In this document: one piece after another, positions 36,671-46,949 of the stretch
Position numbering within the stretch: the first letter of the stretch is position 1
How the letters are laid out: each line of letters starts with the position of its first letter
Origin: Segatella oris
GTDB lineage: Bacteria > Bacteroidota > Bacteroidia > Bacteroidales > Bacteroidaceae
Assembly: GCF_900637655.1 (NCBI RefSeq)
Contig: NZ_LR134384.1
Coordinates: 2,170,001-2,234,000 of the forward strand
Direction of reading: 5' to 3'
DNA length: 64,000 nucleotides
Program-made: the position numbers and the translations under genes
The notes under the pieces: model-generated
Seen by the model: the letters and a program-made list of their open reading frames with translations, nothing else
Told to the model about the DNA's origin: nothing
Databases searched by the model: none

Positions 36671-37303
36671 TCATTTCTTTTTCACGTCTGCATCTGACGG
36701 ACGTGGCTCTTTTTTAGCCAACATCACGACTTGGAAGACAAAGTCAGTAATCCATTTCAGGCTGAAACCCAAACGCTTGTCATACTGTCTTACAGCCATC
36801 ACAGCCTTGATAACGCCAGGATCGCTGTAGTCATTCTTCGTAAACAAGTCTGAAACAGTCTTCTCCGTCATCGTATAAAGTGCTTTCTTCATGAACGAAG
36901 GCAGGCGGAGCTTAAACTTCATGAGGTTGCCGACAAGCATCATCAAATCTTGTGAAAAGCCCTGGAACTGTATCATATAAGGCTGCACATCCTGCAACTT
37001 CCGACAGTTTTTACGTATGCTCTGATCTATTTCCTTAAAGAAATTATCGTCCATTCCGTAGATTTCTTTCATCATCTTCCGACAATGATTCTTCTCTCCA
37101 AGTCCTAATTTGTTGTTCAATGTAGGCACATGAAGTGTCGCCTTGAACGTGCGCAAATCAGGTAACATGCCTAAATTGTTGATACCAAGATTAGCTGCTA
37201 ACGATGCTTCGAAATACACGCGTATCAGCGTCATGAAGTCTTCCATACCGCCAACCTTAGCTTCAGTTTCCTTCTTTCCTAAGAGTTTAGAAAAAAATCC
37301 CAT
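36671..37303 (-). CDS. conserved hypothetical protein, 210 aa
   Basis: No family recognised. I start at the ATG at 37303 (MGFFSKLLGKKETEAK). The longer frame to 37369 adds low-complexity residues. The N-terminal GFFSKLLGKK could be a short amphipathic membrane-contact helix. The rest is mostly helical with many basic residues (GLGEKNHCRKMMKEIYGMDD, LRLPSFMKKALYTMTEKTV). No signal peptide or membrane helix, so cytoplasmic. A -7 box (TATCTTTG, minus strand, 37351-37358) lies 47 bp upstream. Single gene with its own terminator. Confidence 0.7.
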   Translation of the reverse strand: MGFFSKLLGKKETEAKVGGMEDFMTLIRVYFEASLAANLGINNLGMLPDLRTFKATLHVPTLNNKLGLGEKNHCRKMMKEIYGMDDNFFKEIDQSIRKNCRKLQDVQPYMIQFQGFSQDLMMLVGNLMKFKLRLPSFMKKALYTMTEKTVSDLFTKNDYSDPGVIKAVMAVRQYDKRLGFSLKWITDFVFQVVMLAKKEPRPSDADVKKK

Positions 37304-37673
37304 ACTATCTATTCTGTCAATAATTTTAATGTAAGTTATAAAATGCTTTGCAAAGATACAATATTCCAAGCAATAAACCTAATTTTTCACACAAGAATAT
37401 TTCTACACTAAACGCGACATATCTCTCTACAAAACAAAGAAAGAACGCCATTATACCTGCGCACGAATTATATGTTAATTTTTATCATCAATCTTTACAA
37501 TTCAGATTACTTTTCCTGTAAATTTGAAACAGAGCCCCTCCTCACTCCAAACACACCCCACTTTTTAGCAATTCACAACGCATTGACAATCAATTTATTA
37601 CAAAAATCAATAAAAATCAGAATGTTAAATCACGCTAAAAAGCACTGTGTTTTACATTGAATTACCCTATAAC

Positions 37674-37783
37674 TCACATCATATCAGCGGATATTCTGAC
37701 GCAAACAGCCACGCAGTTTGAGTCAAGTGACAGTGCATGATGACCAGAGTTGCATTGCAAAAAGCCTGAAATTGGAAAACAAG
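37674..37783 (+). repeat. 22-bp phased repeat array E (about 5 units)
   Basis: Units start at 37674, 37696, 37718, 37740 and 37762. The middle three are clear: CTGACGCAAACAGCCACG, TTGAGTCAAGTGACAGTG and ATGACCAGAGTTGCATTG; the outer two are weak. It sits in the 885-bp divergent gap before the exopolysaccharide genes. Right of it, GAAAGGCTTGTAAAGAA (37899-37915) resembles GAAAGGCTTTTGTAAAGAA near array A (4518-4536). Nothing else in the gap reads as a gene. Confidence 0.7.
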
Positions 37784-38098
37784 CTCTATTTTCCTGATTT
37801 TCTTTTCCTCTTTGGTCGTACATCGAAGTGTTAAAAACAAGCAACAATATTTACAAAGAAGAAGAAACAACAGACAAGAACTTTCCACTTCATGAAAGGC
37901 TTGTAAAGAAACATGATAAAACGAAGACAGTGTACAGAGTTGCTGAAAAGGCACGAAACGCCAAGTCGACAGCGACAGAACAGCACAATTCATGGAGAAT
38001 ATGAAGCAAGTGAAACTCAATAGACATGAATTTCCATACAGAACAACCCCATTCAACAGAGAGAAGCATGCCTTATTGAATAAAAAACTGTTTCAAAG

Positions 38099-38130
38099 TT
38101 TCCGAATTGCATTATTTTTTGTTATCTTTG
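38099..38130 (+). promoter_or_regulatory. near-consensus promoter of the exopolysaccharide plus arm
   Basis: TTTC (38099-38102), 20-bp spacer, TATCTTTG (38123-38130); one mismatch in the -33 box. The start codon is 58 bp downstream. Confidence 0.75.
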
Positions 38131-38188
38131 CACAATCGCATATAACAACAACAAACAAAAACGTATATTTTAATAAAATAAGTACACG

Positions 38189-39595
38189 ATGAGCCTAAAC
38201 CTTAGTAGGAACGAATTCGTGCGTCGGTTGGTTACATTCAACGATTTCATGATTATCAACATCATTCTCGTTTGTTTTATCCTGCTGCTTCCCAATGATG
38301 TCCCCGACTATTTCCATAGTGCGACAAAGATAACCGTGTTCACTGCCAATGCAGCTATGGGGGTTGCACAATACTTCTTCAATACAATCGTGCACTATCG
38401 CAAGATTGAATTCGACAGGATTATACTCAGAGTGTCGCAATTAGTGACGACACATGTAATTCTCACTTACGCCTTTCTGAGTTTTCTCTGCCCACGCGAA
38501 AACTTCTTCCACATATCGGTACTCTATGCTTTCACGAGCTTTGCACTCATCATGCTCAGTCGTTTTGCCGAACGAGGAATACTGAATTATCTGCGACAGA
38601 CTGGTCACAACTCACGCAAAGTGCTGTTTGTGGGGCATGACCGCTCGCTTGCCGAGCTTTACAAGACAATGACAGGAGACCCTACCATGGGCTATTCTGT
38701 ACGTGGATATTATGCCAACAAAGAGATTGAAAACTGTCCGAAATCCTTTCGATATTTAGGTTCACTCAAAGACTTCGGCACTAAAATGGAACAAGAAGAC
38801 AGGGCATTTGCCGAGGAGATATTCTGCAGTCTGAGTCATGACTACAATGATTTCATTGCACAGATTATGAAATTCTGCGATGCCAATGTCATCCGCTTCT
38901 ACTATCTCCCGCGTACATTTGGAACCTATCGGCTACGCTTGAAACCTGAATTCATGGGCGACACACTGCTATATACAAACCACATTGAGCCACTTGCAAT
39001 CATGAGCAATCGGCTCATCAAACGGTCTTTCGACATCGTGGTATCAGCAATTGCATGCCTTTGCCTGCTCCCGCTCATCCCTATCATTACCATCATTATT
39101 AAGCTCCAAAGTCCGGGGCCGACGTTCTTTGTGCAAGAACGCACAGGGTTTGAAGGGAAATCATTCAAATGTTACAAGTTTCGAAGTATGCATGTCAACA
39201 AGAATGCCGACACAGAACAAGCTACCAAGAACGATCCACGCAAGTTTGCTTTCGGCAATTTCATGCGGAAAACCAATATTGATGAACTGCCACAATTCTG
39301 GAATGTGCTGAAAGGTGACATGAGTATTGTCGGGCCCCGACCTCACATGTTGCATCATACTGAAATCTACAGTGACTTGATAGACAAATATATGGTACGT
39401 CATTTCTGTAAGCCGGGCATCACCGGTTGGGCACAGGTTACAGGCTACCGAGGGGAAACCCGAGAGCTATGGCAGATGCAAGAGCGCGTGGAACACGATA
39501 TCTGGTATATCGAACACTGGACTTTCCGGCTTGATATTTATATCATTTTCAAGACAGCCTACAGCATTATCGTACCCGACAAGCACGCTTATTGA
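38189..39595 (+). CDS. undecaprenyl-phosphate sugar phosphotransferase (WcaJ-like)
   Basis: Primes polysaccharide synthesis by moving a sugar-1-phosphate (glucose in WcaJ) to undecaprenyl phosphate. 468 aa. Four to five membrane helices in the first 130 residues, a cytoplasmic Rossmann-like part ([17 protein letters not shown]), one further helix (about 275-300), then the catalytic domain: [47 protein letters not shown] and PRPHM, and [17 protein letters not shown]. First gene of the plus arm, followed by rmlA. Confidence 0.93.
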   Translation: MSLNLSRNEFVRRLVTFNDFMIINIILVCFILLLPNDVPDYFHSATKITVFTANAAMGVAQYFFNTIVHYRKIEFDRIILRVSQLVTTHVILTYAFLSFLCPRENFFHISVLYAFTSFALIMLSRFAERGILNYLRQTGHNSRKVLFVGHDRSLAELYKTMTGDPTMGYSVRGYYANKEIENCPKSFRYLGSLKDFGTKMEQEDRAFAEEIFCSLSHDYNDFIAQIMKFCDANVIRFYYLPRTFGTYRLRLKPEFMGDTLLYTNHIEPLAIMSNRLIKRSFDIVVSAIACLCLLPLIPIITIIIKLQSPGPTFFVQERTGFEGKSFKCYKFRSMHVNKNADTEQATKNDPRKFAFGNFMRKTNIDELPQFWNVLKGDMSIVGPRPHMLHHTEIYSDLIDKYMVRHFCKPGITGWAQVTGYRGETRELWQMQERVEHDIWYIEHWTFRLDIYIIFKTAYSIIVPDKHAY

Positions 39596-39630
39596 CAAAG
39601 AACAGAGTTATAAACTAAATAGAAACGAAC

Positions 39631-40515
39631 ATGAAAGGGATTGTTTTAGCCGGTGGTTCTGGCACCCGTCTCTACCCCATTACAAAGGGTATCAGCAAGC
39701 AATTGCTACCTATCTTTGACAAACCGATGATATATTATCCGGTATCCGTACTGATGCTTGCCGGCATCAAGGATATCCTGATTATCTCTACTCCATTTGA
39801 TTTGCCGGGCTTTAAGCGCTTATTAGGCGACGGACACGAACTTGGCGTGCACTTTGAATATGCAGAACAGCCCTCTCCTGATGGTCTGGCACAGGCTTTT
39901 ATCATTGGAGAGAAGTTCATCGGAGATGATGCTGTGTGCCTTGTTTTGGGCGATAACATCTTTTATGGAGCCGGCTTCACAGGACTACTCAAAGAGAGTG
40001 TTGCCGATGCAGAACAGAGACAGCAGGCCAGTGTCTTCGGATATTATGTCAATGATCCGCAACGTTACGGCGTCGCAGAATTTGATAAAGCAGGAAACTG
40101 CTTGAGCATTGAAGAGAAACCAGAGCATCCGAGGAGTAATTATGCCGTTGTTGGCTTGTATTTCTATCCCAACAACGTCATTGAAATCGCCAAGAACATC
40201 AAGCCGAGTGCACGCGGCGAGTTGGAAATCACTACCGTAAACCAAAAGTATCTGGAGCTGAAGAAACTCAAAGTAAAGTCTCTTCAACGTGGTTTCGCAT
40301 GGCTTGACACCGGCACGCATGACAGTCTTTCTGAAGCAAGTACATTCATTGAAGTGATTGAAAAACGTCAAGGTCTGAAGATTGCATGCCTCGAAGAGAT
40401 TGCATACCGACAAGGCTGGATCAGCGAAGAACAATTGATTGACAACGCAAAACCCATGTTGAAAAACGGTTATGGGCAATATCTCATGGAGATTGTAGAA
40501 AATAAAAGAGTTTAG
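39631..40515 (+). CDS. rfbA: glucose-1-phosphate thymidylyltransferase
   Basis: RmlA: makes dTDP-glucose, first step to dTDP-rhamnose. 294 aa, full length. [20 protein letters not shown] is the nucleotide-binding start, then [25 protein letters not shown] (metal-binding Asp), [20 protein letters not shown] and [13 protein letters not shown]. It lies 35 bp after the priming transferase. rmlB and rmlC are not in the window; rmlD is 12 kb away on the other strand. Confidence 0.97.
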   Translation: MKGIVLAGGSGTRLYPITKGISKQLLPIFDKPMIYYPVSVLMLAGIKDILIISTPFDLPGFKRLLGDGHELGVHFEYAEQPSPDGLAQAFIIGEKFIGDDAVCLVLGDNIFYGAGFTGLLKESVADAEQRQQASVFGYYVNDPQRYGVAEFDKAGNCLSIEEKPEHPRSNYAVVGLYFYPNNVIEIAKNIKPSARGELEITTVNQKYLELKKLKVKSLQRGFAWLDTGTHDSLSEASTFIEVIEKRQGLKIACLEEIAYRQGWISEEQLIDNAKPMLKNGYGQYLMEIVENKRV

Positions 40516-40574
40516 AACTAATATTTATAAAAATCTAAATATAACTGACATCATATACAGTTAATTGTTGATTT

Positions 40575-43112
40575 ATGGACAATAACAAAATAACAACAGC
40601 TGAAGAAAATCAGCAACAAGAGGTAAAACGCCTATTCAATTTCCGGGCAATATATACTTCACTCATATTGAATTGGACATGGTTCGTTGTCTCTATCCTT
40701 GTCTGTCTTGCAGGTGCTTATATCTATCTGAGATATTCAACTCCCGTATATCAGGCTTACGCAAAACTTCTCATTAAAGACGAACAGAGTTCACGCAGAG
40801 GCAACAGCATACAGAATTCCAATAACCTTGGAATGATTTCAAACTCCAACGGCATTGATAATGAAATGGAAATCCTGACTTCTCACAGCCTGGCACAAAG
40901 TGCTGTGAGAGACTTGAAGCTGTATGTGAGCTACAGCATAGAGGGTAAGTTTAAGAATATATTATTGTATAAAAACGAGCCTCTCAAGGTGGATTTTGAT
41001 CCGATTAACTTAGAGAAAATCAATAATCCGTTTGAGATGCTGCTCACATTCGACAACGGTAAATATCATCTTACAGGTACTTATTATGTCCCAATTGACG
41101 ACATTCACGCCAAAGGGCCTTACTATATTGACAAGACTTTCAGTAAGTTTCCTATTGCAATCTATACGAGAGCGGGCATCTTGACAATTACGGAGAACCT
41201 TGCACCCGATGCCATGAAAATGACACCTGGCATGAAAGTGCACATCGTTCTCAACTCTCCGAATAATGCAGCCTATCAATATCAAGGAGCACTGTCTGTC
41301 AATCAAACTTCAAGGTCAACAACTATTGCGCAGTTGACAATAACAGATATCAATCAACAGCGGGCTGTTGACTACCTGAAACAACTGTCCATTTGCTATA
41401 ACCGACAGGCCAATGAAGATAAGAATCAAGTGGCAATCCGTACGGAGAAGTTTATTAACTCACGCTTGGAGAAGATCAATTCAGAGTTAGGACTGACAGA
41501 AGGGCAGCTTGAGAACTTCAAGAAGCGAAATAATATGGTCGAATTGAAGATGAATGCAAGTAGTGCTTTCGACAATCAGACACAGTTCAGCCAACGCCTG
41601 ACCGATGCAAACACACAGATTGTACTGCTTGATGAAATTGCAGCCTATCAGAACAAGGTGGCCAATCGCTATGAACCCATTCCTGAAAACATAGGCCTGT
41701 CAGACCAAAGTACCAGTTCTTTGATCAATAAATACAACGAGATTTCATTGGAGAGAAAACGCCTTCTGCGCAGTGCAAGTGAGAAAAGTCCAATCATTCA
41801 GCCTCTGACCTCGCAACTTGATGACCTTAACAACAGCATACGTCGGGCTACAACACAAGCCCGAAAAGGTTTGGAAATCCAACGTAATGCCATTATGAGC
41901 CAGTTCAACAAATATAGTGGACAGGTTGGAGAAACACCTGAACAAGAGCGAATTCTCACTCAGATCGGAAGACAACAGGAGGTGAAATCAGGCCTGTATC
42001 TCATGCTGTTACAGAAGAGAGAAGAGAATTCTATTTCGCTTGCAGCTACAGCTGACAAAGGAAAACTCATTGATGAACCTGAATTCGGAGGCAAAGTCAG
42101 CCCGAATAATTCCATGATTTATCTCATTGCGCTCATTATCGGCCTCTCCATTCCTGCCCTTATCATCATCATTGCCGAGTTCTTCCACTACAAGATTGAG
42201 GGCAGAAACGATGTGGTTCAACTGACAAAGCTGCCTATTTTGGGTGACGTTCCGATTGCAAGTGACCAAGCAAAGACCAAAGCAGACATCGTTGTTCATG
42301 AGAATAAGAACAACTTAATGGAAGAAATCTTCCGTGGAATGAGAACCAACCTGCAGTTTATGCTCAAGGAAAATGAGAAGGTTATTGCATTCACTTCTAC
42401 CACTTCAGGTGAAGGAAAGACGTTTACAGCCGCAAACTTAGCTGTCAGTTTTGCACTTTTAGGCAAGAAGGTTATCCTCGTTGGTCTTGATATCCGAAAA
42501 CCTCGTTTGGCCGAATTGTTCGAAATTAAAGACCATCATCATGGCATAACAACATTGTTAGTACATGAGCATCCAACACGCGAGGAAATTCTTTCACAAG
42601 TATTACCCTCTGGTATCAATAACCGATTAGACCTGCTGATGGCAGGACCTATTCCTCCCAATCCTTCAGAATTGCTGGCAAGAAAGAGTCTTGACTATAT
42701 CATTGATGAACTAAAAGAAACTTATGATTATATCATCATTGATACTGCACCGATTGGTCTGGTAACAGATACACTGCAACTTTCACGTGTTATAGATGCC
42801 ACCGTATACCTCTGCCGTGCTGACTATACTACGAAAGATAGTTTCATGTTGATTAACAGTTTGTCTGCTGAAAAGAAACTTCCCAATATATCTATTGTCA
42901 TCAATGGTCTGGATATGACGAAGAAGAAATATGGCTATTACTATGGATATGGCCGCTATGCACACTATGGACGATACGCAAAATATGGCTATGGTTCATA
43001 TCATAGCGACTCATATATGGGAAAATCGTATAATTCTTATAGCAACTATGGAAGCTACAGCAAGAGAGATGGTGCATATAGAGGTAAGAACGACAAATCA
43101 ATCAAACAATAA
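40575..43112 (+). CDS. Wzc-like polysaccharide co-polymerase and tyrosine kinase
   Basis: 845 aa. N-terminal Wzz part with helix 1 (about 28-52), a periplasmic coiled-coil region (about 280-490), helix 2 (about 512-536), then a BY-kinase domain: Walker A TSTTSGEGKTFTAANLA (about 606), A' VILVGLDIRKPRL (about 634), Walker B YDYIIIDTAPIG (about 716). The last 60 residues are a cluster of tyrosines (YGYYYGYGRYAHYGRYAKYG and on), the autophosphorylation tail. It controls chain length and export of the polysaccharide. No Wza-type outer-membrane gene is present in this arm. The stop overlaps the next start by 1 nt (TAATG). Confidence 0.94.
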   Translation: MDNNKITTAEENQQQEVKRLFNFRAIYTSLILNWTWFVVSILVCLAGAYIYLRYSTPVYQAYAKLLIKDEQSSRRGNSIQNSNNLGMISNSNGIDNEMEILTSHSLAQSAVRDLKLYVSYSIEGKFKNILLYKNEPLKVDFDPINLEKINNPFEMLLTFDNGKYHLTGTYYVPIDDIHAKGPYYIDKTFSKFPIAIYTRAGILTITENLAPDAMKMTPGMKVHIVLNSPNNAAYQYQGALSVNQTSRSTTIAQLTITDINQQRAVDYLKQLSICYNRQANEDKNQVAIRTEKFINSRLEKINSELGLTEGQLENFKKRNNMVELKMNASSAFDNQTQFSQRLTDANTQIVLLDEIAAYQNKVANRYEPIPENIGLSDQSTSSLINKYNEISLERKRLLRSASEKSPIIQPLTSQLDDLNNSIRRATTQARKGLEIQRNAIMSQFNKYSGQVGETPEQERILTQIGRQQEVKSGLYLMLLQKREENSISLAATADKGKLIDEPEFGGKVSPNNSMIYLIALIIGLSIPALIIIIAEFFHYKIEGRNDVVQLTKLPILGDVPIASDQAKTKADIVVHENKNNLMEEIFRGMRTNLQFMLKENEKVIAFTSTTSGEGKTFTAANLAVSFALLGKKVILVGLDIRKPRLAELFEIKDHHHGITTLLVHEHPTREEILSQVLPSGINNRLDLLMAGPIPPNPSELLARKSLDYIIDELKETYDYIIIDTAPIGLVTDTLQLSRVIDATVYLCRADYTTKDSFMLINSLSAEKKLPNISIVINGLDMTKKKYGYYYGYGRYAHYGRYAKYGYGSYHSDSYMGKSYNSYSNYGSYSKRDGAYRGKNDKSIKQ

Positions 43113-43540
43113 TGAAAATCGCAGTCGATTTTGATGGCACTATTGTAACCCATGAATATCCAGCTATTGGCGAAGAGATTCCTTTTGCAACAGAAACTCT
43201 TCGCCAACTCACAGCAGAGGGGCATCAACTCATTCTATGGAGTGTAAGAGAGGGAGAAACATTAGATGAAGCTGTAGAATGGTGCAGGCAACGGGGTGTT
43301 GAATTCTGGGCTGTAAACAGAGACTACCCTGAAGAGACCGTTGAAAACAACAACCACTATTCCAGAAAGCTGAAAGTTGATTTATTTATCGACGACAGAA
43401 ATGTCGGAGGATTACCCGACTGGGGGCAAATCTATCGAATGATTCATAATCACATAAGCCTCTATCATCTTCTCAAAGAGCAATTCGCACAAGGACTTCC
43501 ACAACATTCTTACAAGAAAAAACATTGGTGGCAGTTCTGA
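43112..43540 (+). CDS. HAD-family hydrolase coupled to BY-kinase
   Basis: 142 aa, small HAD-superfamily protein with motif I DFDGT (AVDFDGTIVTHEYP), motif II region LILWSVREGE, and a late acidic motif FIDDRNVGG. It resembles the short BT0820-type HAD proteins of Bacteroides. The substrate is unknown. The 1-nt overlap with the tyrosine kinase suggests a linked role, for example phosphatase or sugar-phosphate hydrolysis, but nothing in the sequence proves it. Classical Wzb-type tyrosine phosphatase motifs are absent. Confidence 0.8.
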   Translation: MKIAVDFDGTIVTHEYPAIGEEIPFATETLRQLTAEGHQLILWSVREGETLDEAVEWCRQRGVEFWAVNRDYPEETVENNNHYSRKLKVDLFIDDRNVGGLPDWGQIYRMIHNHISLYHLLKEQFAQGLPQHSYKKKHWWQF

Positions 43541-43561
43541 AATAAAAATAAAAAAAGAGTT

Positions 43562-43591
43562 TTGTACAGCATCATTTGGATAGCTGTACAA
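43562..43591. terminator. bidirectional terminator between the two polysaccharide arms
   Basis: 9-bp perfect stem TTGTACAGC / GCTGTACAA with T-rich flanks on both strands (AGCTTTTCTTC to the right, A7 to the left). Confidence 0.85.
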
Positions 43592-43605
43592 GCTTTTCTT
43601 CTTTT

Positions 43606-43815
43606 TTATTCTGGCGTAAATTCATCTTGAAAGGGCTTTGCATTTGCTTTAAATCCCTTACCAGCTTCCTCTGCTTCTGAGATATCAAAAATGAGCTCTT
43701 CACTTTGCCCACTCGCATCCGCACTACTTGAATGAGGACCGGAAGCAGATAATAAAGAGGAACTAAATGCTAAACTATGGACCGAAACTACAGGCCGTAA
43801 GTATGTTTTATTCAT
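43606..43815 (-). CDS. small peptide with Y-x-x-P leader-like start, after nucleotidyltransferase
   Basis: 69 aa, no signal peptide and no cysteine. The N-terminus (NKTYLRPVVSVHSLAFSSSL, then LSASG) follows a pattern I have seen in many short Bacteroidales proteins: basic start, Y-x-x-P, hydrophobic stretch, then a serine/glycine-rich joint. The remainder is acidic and serine-rich (GQSEELIFDISEAEEAGKGF). It begins 15 bp after the nucleotidyltransferase stop, so it is the last gene of the minus operon. A secreted or processed peptide is possible. No modifying enzyme is recognisable besides the neighbour. Function unknown. Confidence 0.65.
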   Translation of the reverse strand: MNKTYLRPVVSVHSLAFSSSLLSASGPHSSSADASGQSEELIFDISEAEEAGKGFKANAKPFQDEFTPE

Positions 43816-43830
43816 GGATTAATAAATTGA

Positions 43831-44952
43831 TTAAGTTAAAATCAGGCGTTTCATGGCATAATATATTTTTTTAGGAATACCATAAAATAACATGGCAAGG
43901 TTCTCCCTACGTGATAAAACAAAAAACTTTAAATAATGGCGCAACTTCACTAAGAAGGCCTCTGCATAATATCCTATCCCTGAACGAACACTGTTTTTCC
44001 TCCCGTGCATACCGAAATTACCCCGTTTGAATACAACCTCCAAAATTGCATGTTCATAAGAACGCGCGCGCTTCGTGAGCTCAAACGGATATTCAGAAAC
44101 AGGCAAGCCCAAGACATCTACACACACAGCTCCGAAAGCATGAAATGCCCTATAGAAAGCGAGCTGCTTAAGCCAATAAGTCAACTGCGCTTTCCCTTCA
44201 TCACTATTCAACACGTCTCGATATTGATGCAACATCAGAGCCATGTCACAAATCTGCCGCAATCCAACACCAAGTTCGATGAAATGATGATATAAATGCA
44301 AAAAAGTGAAAATGACATTCTCAACAGGAGACAAGGTCGGTACAAGCACATCGCCAACCTTTATCATATAGGGAGCGCTGTGGCTCACCATCTCGTCAAA
44401 ACAACGCTGCACCCTTGGTGATATGAAACTAAGCAGACAGAAATGCAACTCGAAAAGAATTCCCTTATATTCGAACCCAATATGCTGCGCCCTATCGTCC
44501 TCGTCATCATCATGAAACGTTACGTTCCAGGCTTCACCGATAAGCTTCCGTGCTTTCTCAAAGTTCGTTTCGTCACAATAGAAATCAATGTCGCCGGCCT
44601 GTCTCATTAAAGGCTGTGGATAAAACTGAGCTAACAGTTGCCCCTTTACAACTATGAAATCTATAGAATGCGCCCGCAAGAGACAACAAAGTTCAGCCAA
44701 GACCGCATTAACCTTAAGATTCAGACTTCTGATTTTATTCTGATAAACGAATGCATTGATTGCATCTGACTTTGCAAGACGTATTTGATAACGCTCTTCT
44801 GACAACGCCTGGACGAATAAACCAACCACGGTCTGCCGCTTTGCCTCATGCATCAAATGCTGAAAACAATCCGTAGGCATCAGTCCACCCTTCAGGTCTT
44901 CCCCCCAAAGAGCGGCCCGAACCACCGTCAAAAGTGCATGTTCATTTGTCAT
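43831..44952 (-). CDS. nucleotidyltransferase-fold protein (PF14907-like)
   Basis: 373 aa. The middle carries the family signature FIVVKGQLLAQFYPQPLMRQ followed by AGDIDFYCD, whose GDID matches the metal-binding GxD motif of the nucleotidyltransferase fold. The rest is helical. Members occur in polysaccharide clusters and in some peptide (lasso-type) clusters; no reaction is established to my knowledge. I start at the ATG at 44952, because the longer frame begins with TTG. It lies 31 bp after the dehydratase gene and just before the 69-aa peptide gene. Confidence 0.82.
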   Translation of the reverse strand: MTNEHALLTVVRAALWGEDLKGGLMPTDCFQHLMHEAKRQTVVGLFVQALSEERYQIRLAKSDAINAFVYQNKIRSLNLKVNAVLAELCCLLRAHSIDFIVVKGQLLAQFYPQPLMRQAGDIDFYCDETNFEKARKLIGEAWNVTFHDDDEDDRAQHIGFEYKGILFELHFCLLSFISPRVQRCFDEMVSHSAPYMIKVGDVLVPTLSPVENVIFTFLHLYHHFIELGVGLRQICDMALMLHQYRDVLNSDEGKAQLTYWLKQLAFYRAFHAFGAVCVDVLGLPVSEYPFELTKRARSYEHAILEVVFKRGNFGMHGRKNSVRSGIGYYAEAFLVKLRHYLKFFVLSRRENLAMLFYGIPKKIYYAMKRLILT

Positions 44953-44983
44953 AACAACCAAGTAAACTTATTCAATTCCAGCA

Positions 44984-46930
44984 TCACTCATGTCTTTCCT
45001 CCACGTGAACATCAAGGGCTGAATACACAGAATTCTTTGAAACAAACTCCGGAACGATTTCCTTCATCTTGCTCACAATCTTCATTTCATCATAGGATTT
45101 TGCAAGCTCTACTAAAGCATCGATTTCCTTACTGACCTGTTCAAAGTCGTATTCCTTTACCTTTGCTATCCTGATCTTTTCATGGAAACTTGGTAAAGTG
45201 TTCTCCGTGTTGCTCAAGACTTCTTCATAAAGCTTCTCACCAGGCCTCAATCCCGTATAGACAATCTTCACATCCTTAGCTCCACTCAACTGTATCATGC
45301 GGTGTGCCAAATCTGCAATCTTAACAGGCTCACCCATGTCGAATACGAAAATCTGTCCACCTCTGCCGTGGGTTCCTGCTTCAAGCACGAGCTTGCAAGC
45401 CTCCGGAATCAGCATAAAGAAGCGAATAATCTTCGGATCTGTTACTGTTACCGGACCACCTGCCTTAATCTGTTTCTCAAACAGTGGGATAACAGAACCT
45501 GTCGACCCCAAAACATTGCCGAAACGTGTCGTGACAAACTGTGTCGGAGGAATGCCCTTACAACCATTAGCCTCGTAATCTCTGACGAGTTTTTCATTCA
45601 AAGCCTGTGTGTAAATCTCGCAGATACGCTTTGAACATCCCATTACATTCGTTGGATTTACAGCCTTATCCGTACTTATCATGACGAACTTCTTCACGCC
45701 GTATTTCACACTTAGGTCTGCGATAACCTTCGTTCCATAGACATTGTTCTGAATACTTTCACTCGGATTATCCTCCATCATGGGCACATGTTTATAAGCT
45801 GCTGCATGGAAAACATAGTCTGGACGAAACTCATCAAACAATCGTTCCATGCGTGCCTGCTTAGTGATGCTCGAGAGAACAATCTTACATTCCACGCCCT
45901 GAAACTTGTTCATCATCATCAATTTGATATCATGTTGCGGTGTCTCTGCCTGATCAATCAGCATCATTGCAGCAGGCTTGAACGAAGCTATCTGGCGCAC
46001 CATCTCACTTCCAATGCTACCGGCCGACCCCGTTATAAGGATTTTCTTATCCTTCAACATGTCACCAACAGATTTCATGTTAACGTTGATTTCATTACGA
46101 GGAAGCAGATCGTTGATACTCACCGGCTGCAGATCATGCACATCTGTCTTACCGTCCCATTCCTTCGTTTCAGGCAGCATTAAAATCTTTATGCCCGCAT
46201 CTATCAGCAAATCCTGCAGAAACGCATCCTTACGGAAACGCTCATTCTGCAACGGGGAAACAAGAACAGTAGATATACCTTCCTTTTCTATCACCGAACG
46301 AAGCCCCTCGCCTACTTGATAAACATGTTCCCCCATGAGCAAACGCGACTTATATCCCGGATTATGACTGATAAAACCTTTCAGCAAATAGCGTGTAGGT
46401 TTCTCGCTCCGAATGTTCTTTGCCAAGGCAACACCACCATCTCTGACACCATAAATCAGCGTTTTGGCCGCCCCCTCATTGGCAAACGAAACATCATATA
46501 TTGATTTGATAACAATACGAGCAGCCCACATTGCCATTGTTGCCAACAGATACATGGCCACAAGCTGACGCCCCTGAAGACGTACAAACTCAAGATCCCA
46601 ACTGTAAACCACGTAGTGCATTATCTCTGCTACTATCAAAGAAACGCCCATAGCATAGCCCACCCGCTTCAAATCAACAAAACTTGAATAGCGAATAATA
46701 CCCGAATAGGTATGGAATATCTTAAAACCTATGAGGTTGAAACACATGTAGGTGAATATTGTTTTGGTCAACAAAGCAATATTGCCTAACGTGACGGCAC
46801 CACGGTAATAAAGCCAGAAAACAAGAATACCTGACAGATAACAAATCAAGATATCCATTGCCAATATCGCCCAATAGGGCAATGACCTCTTGGAAAAATA
46901 CCAATTCGTAATCTTATTGAAAAACTTCAT
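44984..46930 (-). CDS. EpsC/CapD-type UDP-sugar 4,6-dehydratase
   Basis: 648 aa membrane-bound nucleoside-diphosphate sugar dehydratase/epimerase. Four membrane helices (about 15-125), a Rossmann-like domain (TLIYGVRDGGVALAK), then the SDR domain with ILITGSAGSIGSEMVRQIAS (about 290-310), FHAAAYKHVPMMEDNP, and MISTDKAVNPTNVMGCSKR. As usual in the FlaA1/CapD group, Met replaces the SDR tyrosine in M-x-x-x-K. It likely makes a UDP-4-keto-6-deoxy-HexNAc, the substrate for the aminotransferase encoded 19 bp upstream, giving an amino-deoxy sugar for the polysaccharide. Confidence 0.93.
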   Translation of the reverse strand: MKFFNKITNWYFSKRSLPYWAILAMDILICYLSGILVFWLYYRGAVTLGNIALLTKTIFTYMCFNLIGFKIFHTYSGIIRYSSFVDLKRVGYAMGVSLIVAEIMHYVVYSWDLEFVRLQGRQLVAMYLLATMAMWAARIVIKSIYDVSFANEGAAKTLIYGVRDGGVALAKNIRSEKPTRYLLKGFISHNPGYKSRLLMGEHVYQVGEGLRSVIEKEGISTVLVSPLQNERFRKDAFLQDLLIDAGIKILMLPETKEWDGKTDVHDLQPVSINDLLPRNEINVNMKSVGDMLKDKKILITGSAGSIGSEMVRQIASFKPAAMMLIDQAETPQHDIKLMMMNKFQGVECKIVLSSITKQARMERLFDEFRPDYVFHAAAYKHVPMMEDNPSESIQNNVYGTKVIADLSVKYGVKKFVMISTDKAVNPTNVMGCSKRICEIYTQALNEKLVRDYEANGCKGIPPTQFVTTRFGNVLGSTGSVIPLFEKQIKAGGPVTVTDPKIIRFFMLIPEACKLVLEAGTHGRGGQIFVFDMGEPVKIADLAHRMIQLSGAKDVKIVYTGLRPGEKLYEEVLSNTENTLPSFHEKIRIAKVKEYDFEQVSKEIDALVELAKSYDEMKIVSKMKEIVPEFVSKNSVYSALDVHVEERHE

Positions 46931-46949
46931 ATACGAAATATCAATTAGT

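Noticed and set aside
37679..38056. 125-aa minus-strand ORF in the gap before the exopolysaccharide genes
   Set aside because: It crosses repeat array E, has Cys/Phe/Leu-rich low-information text and matches no family.
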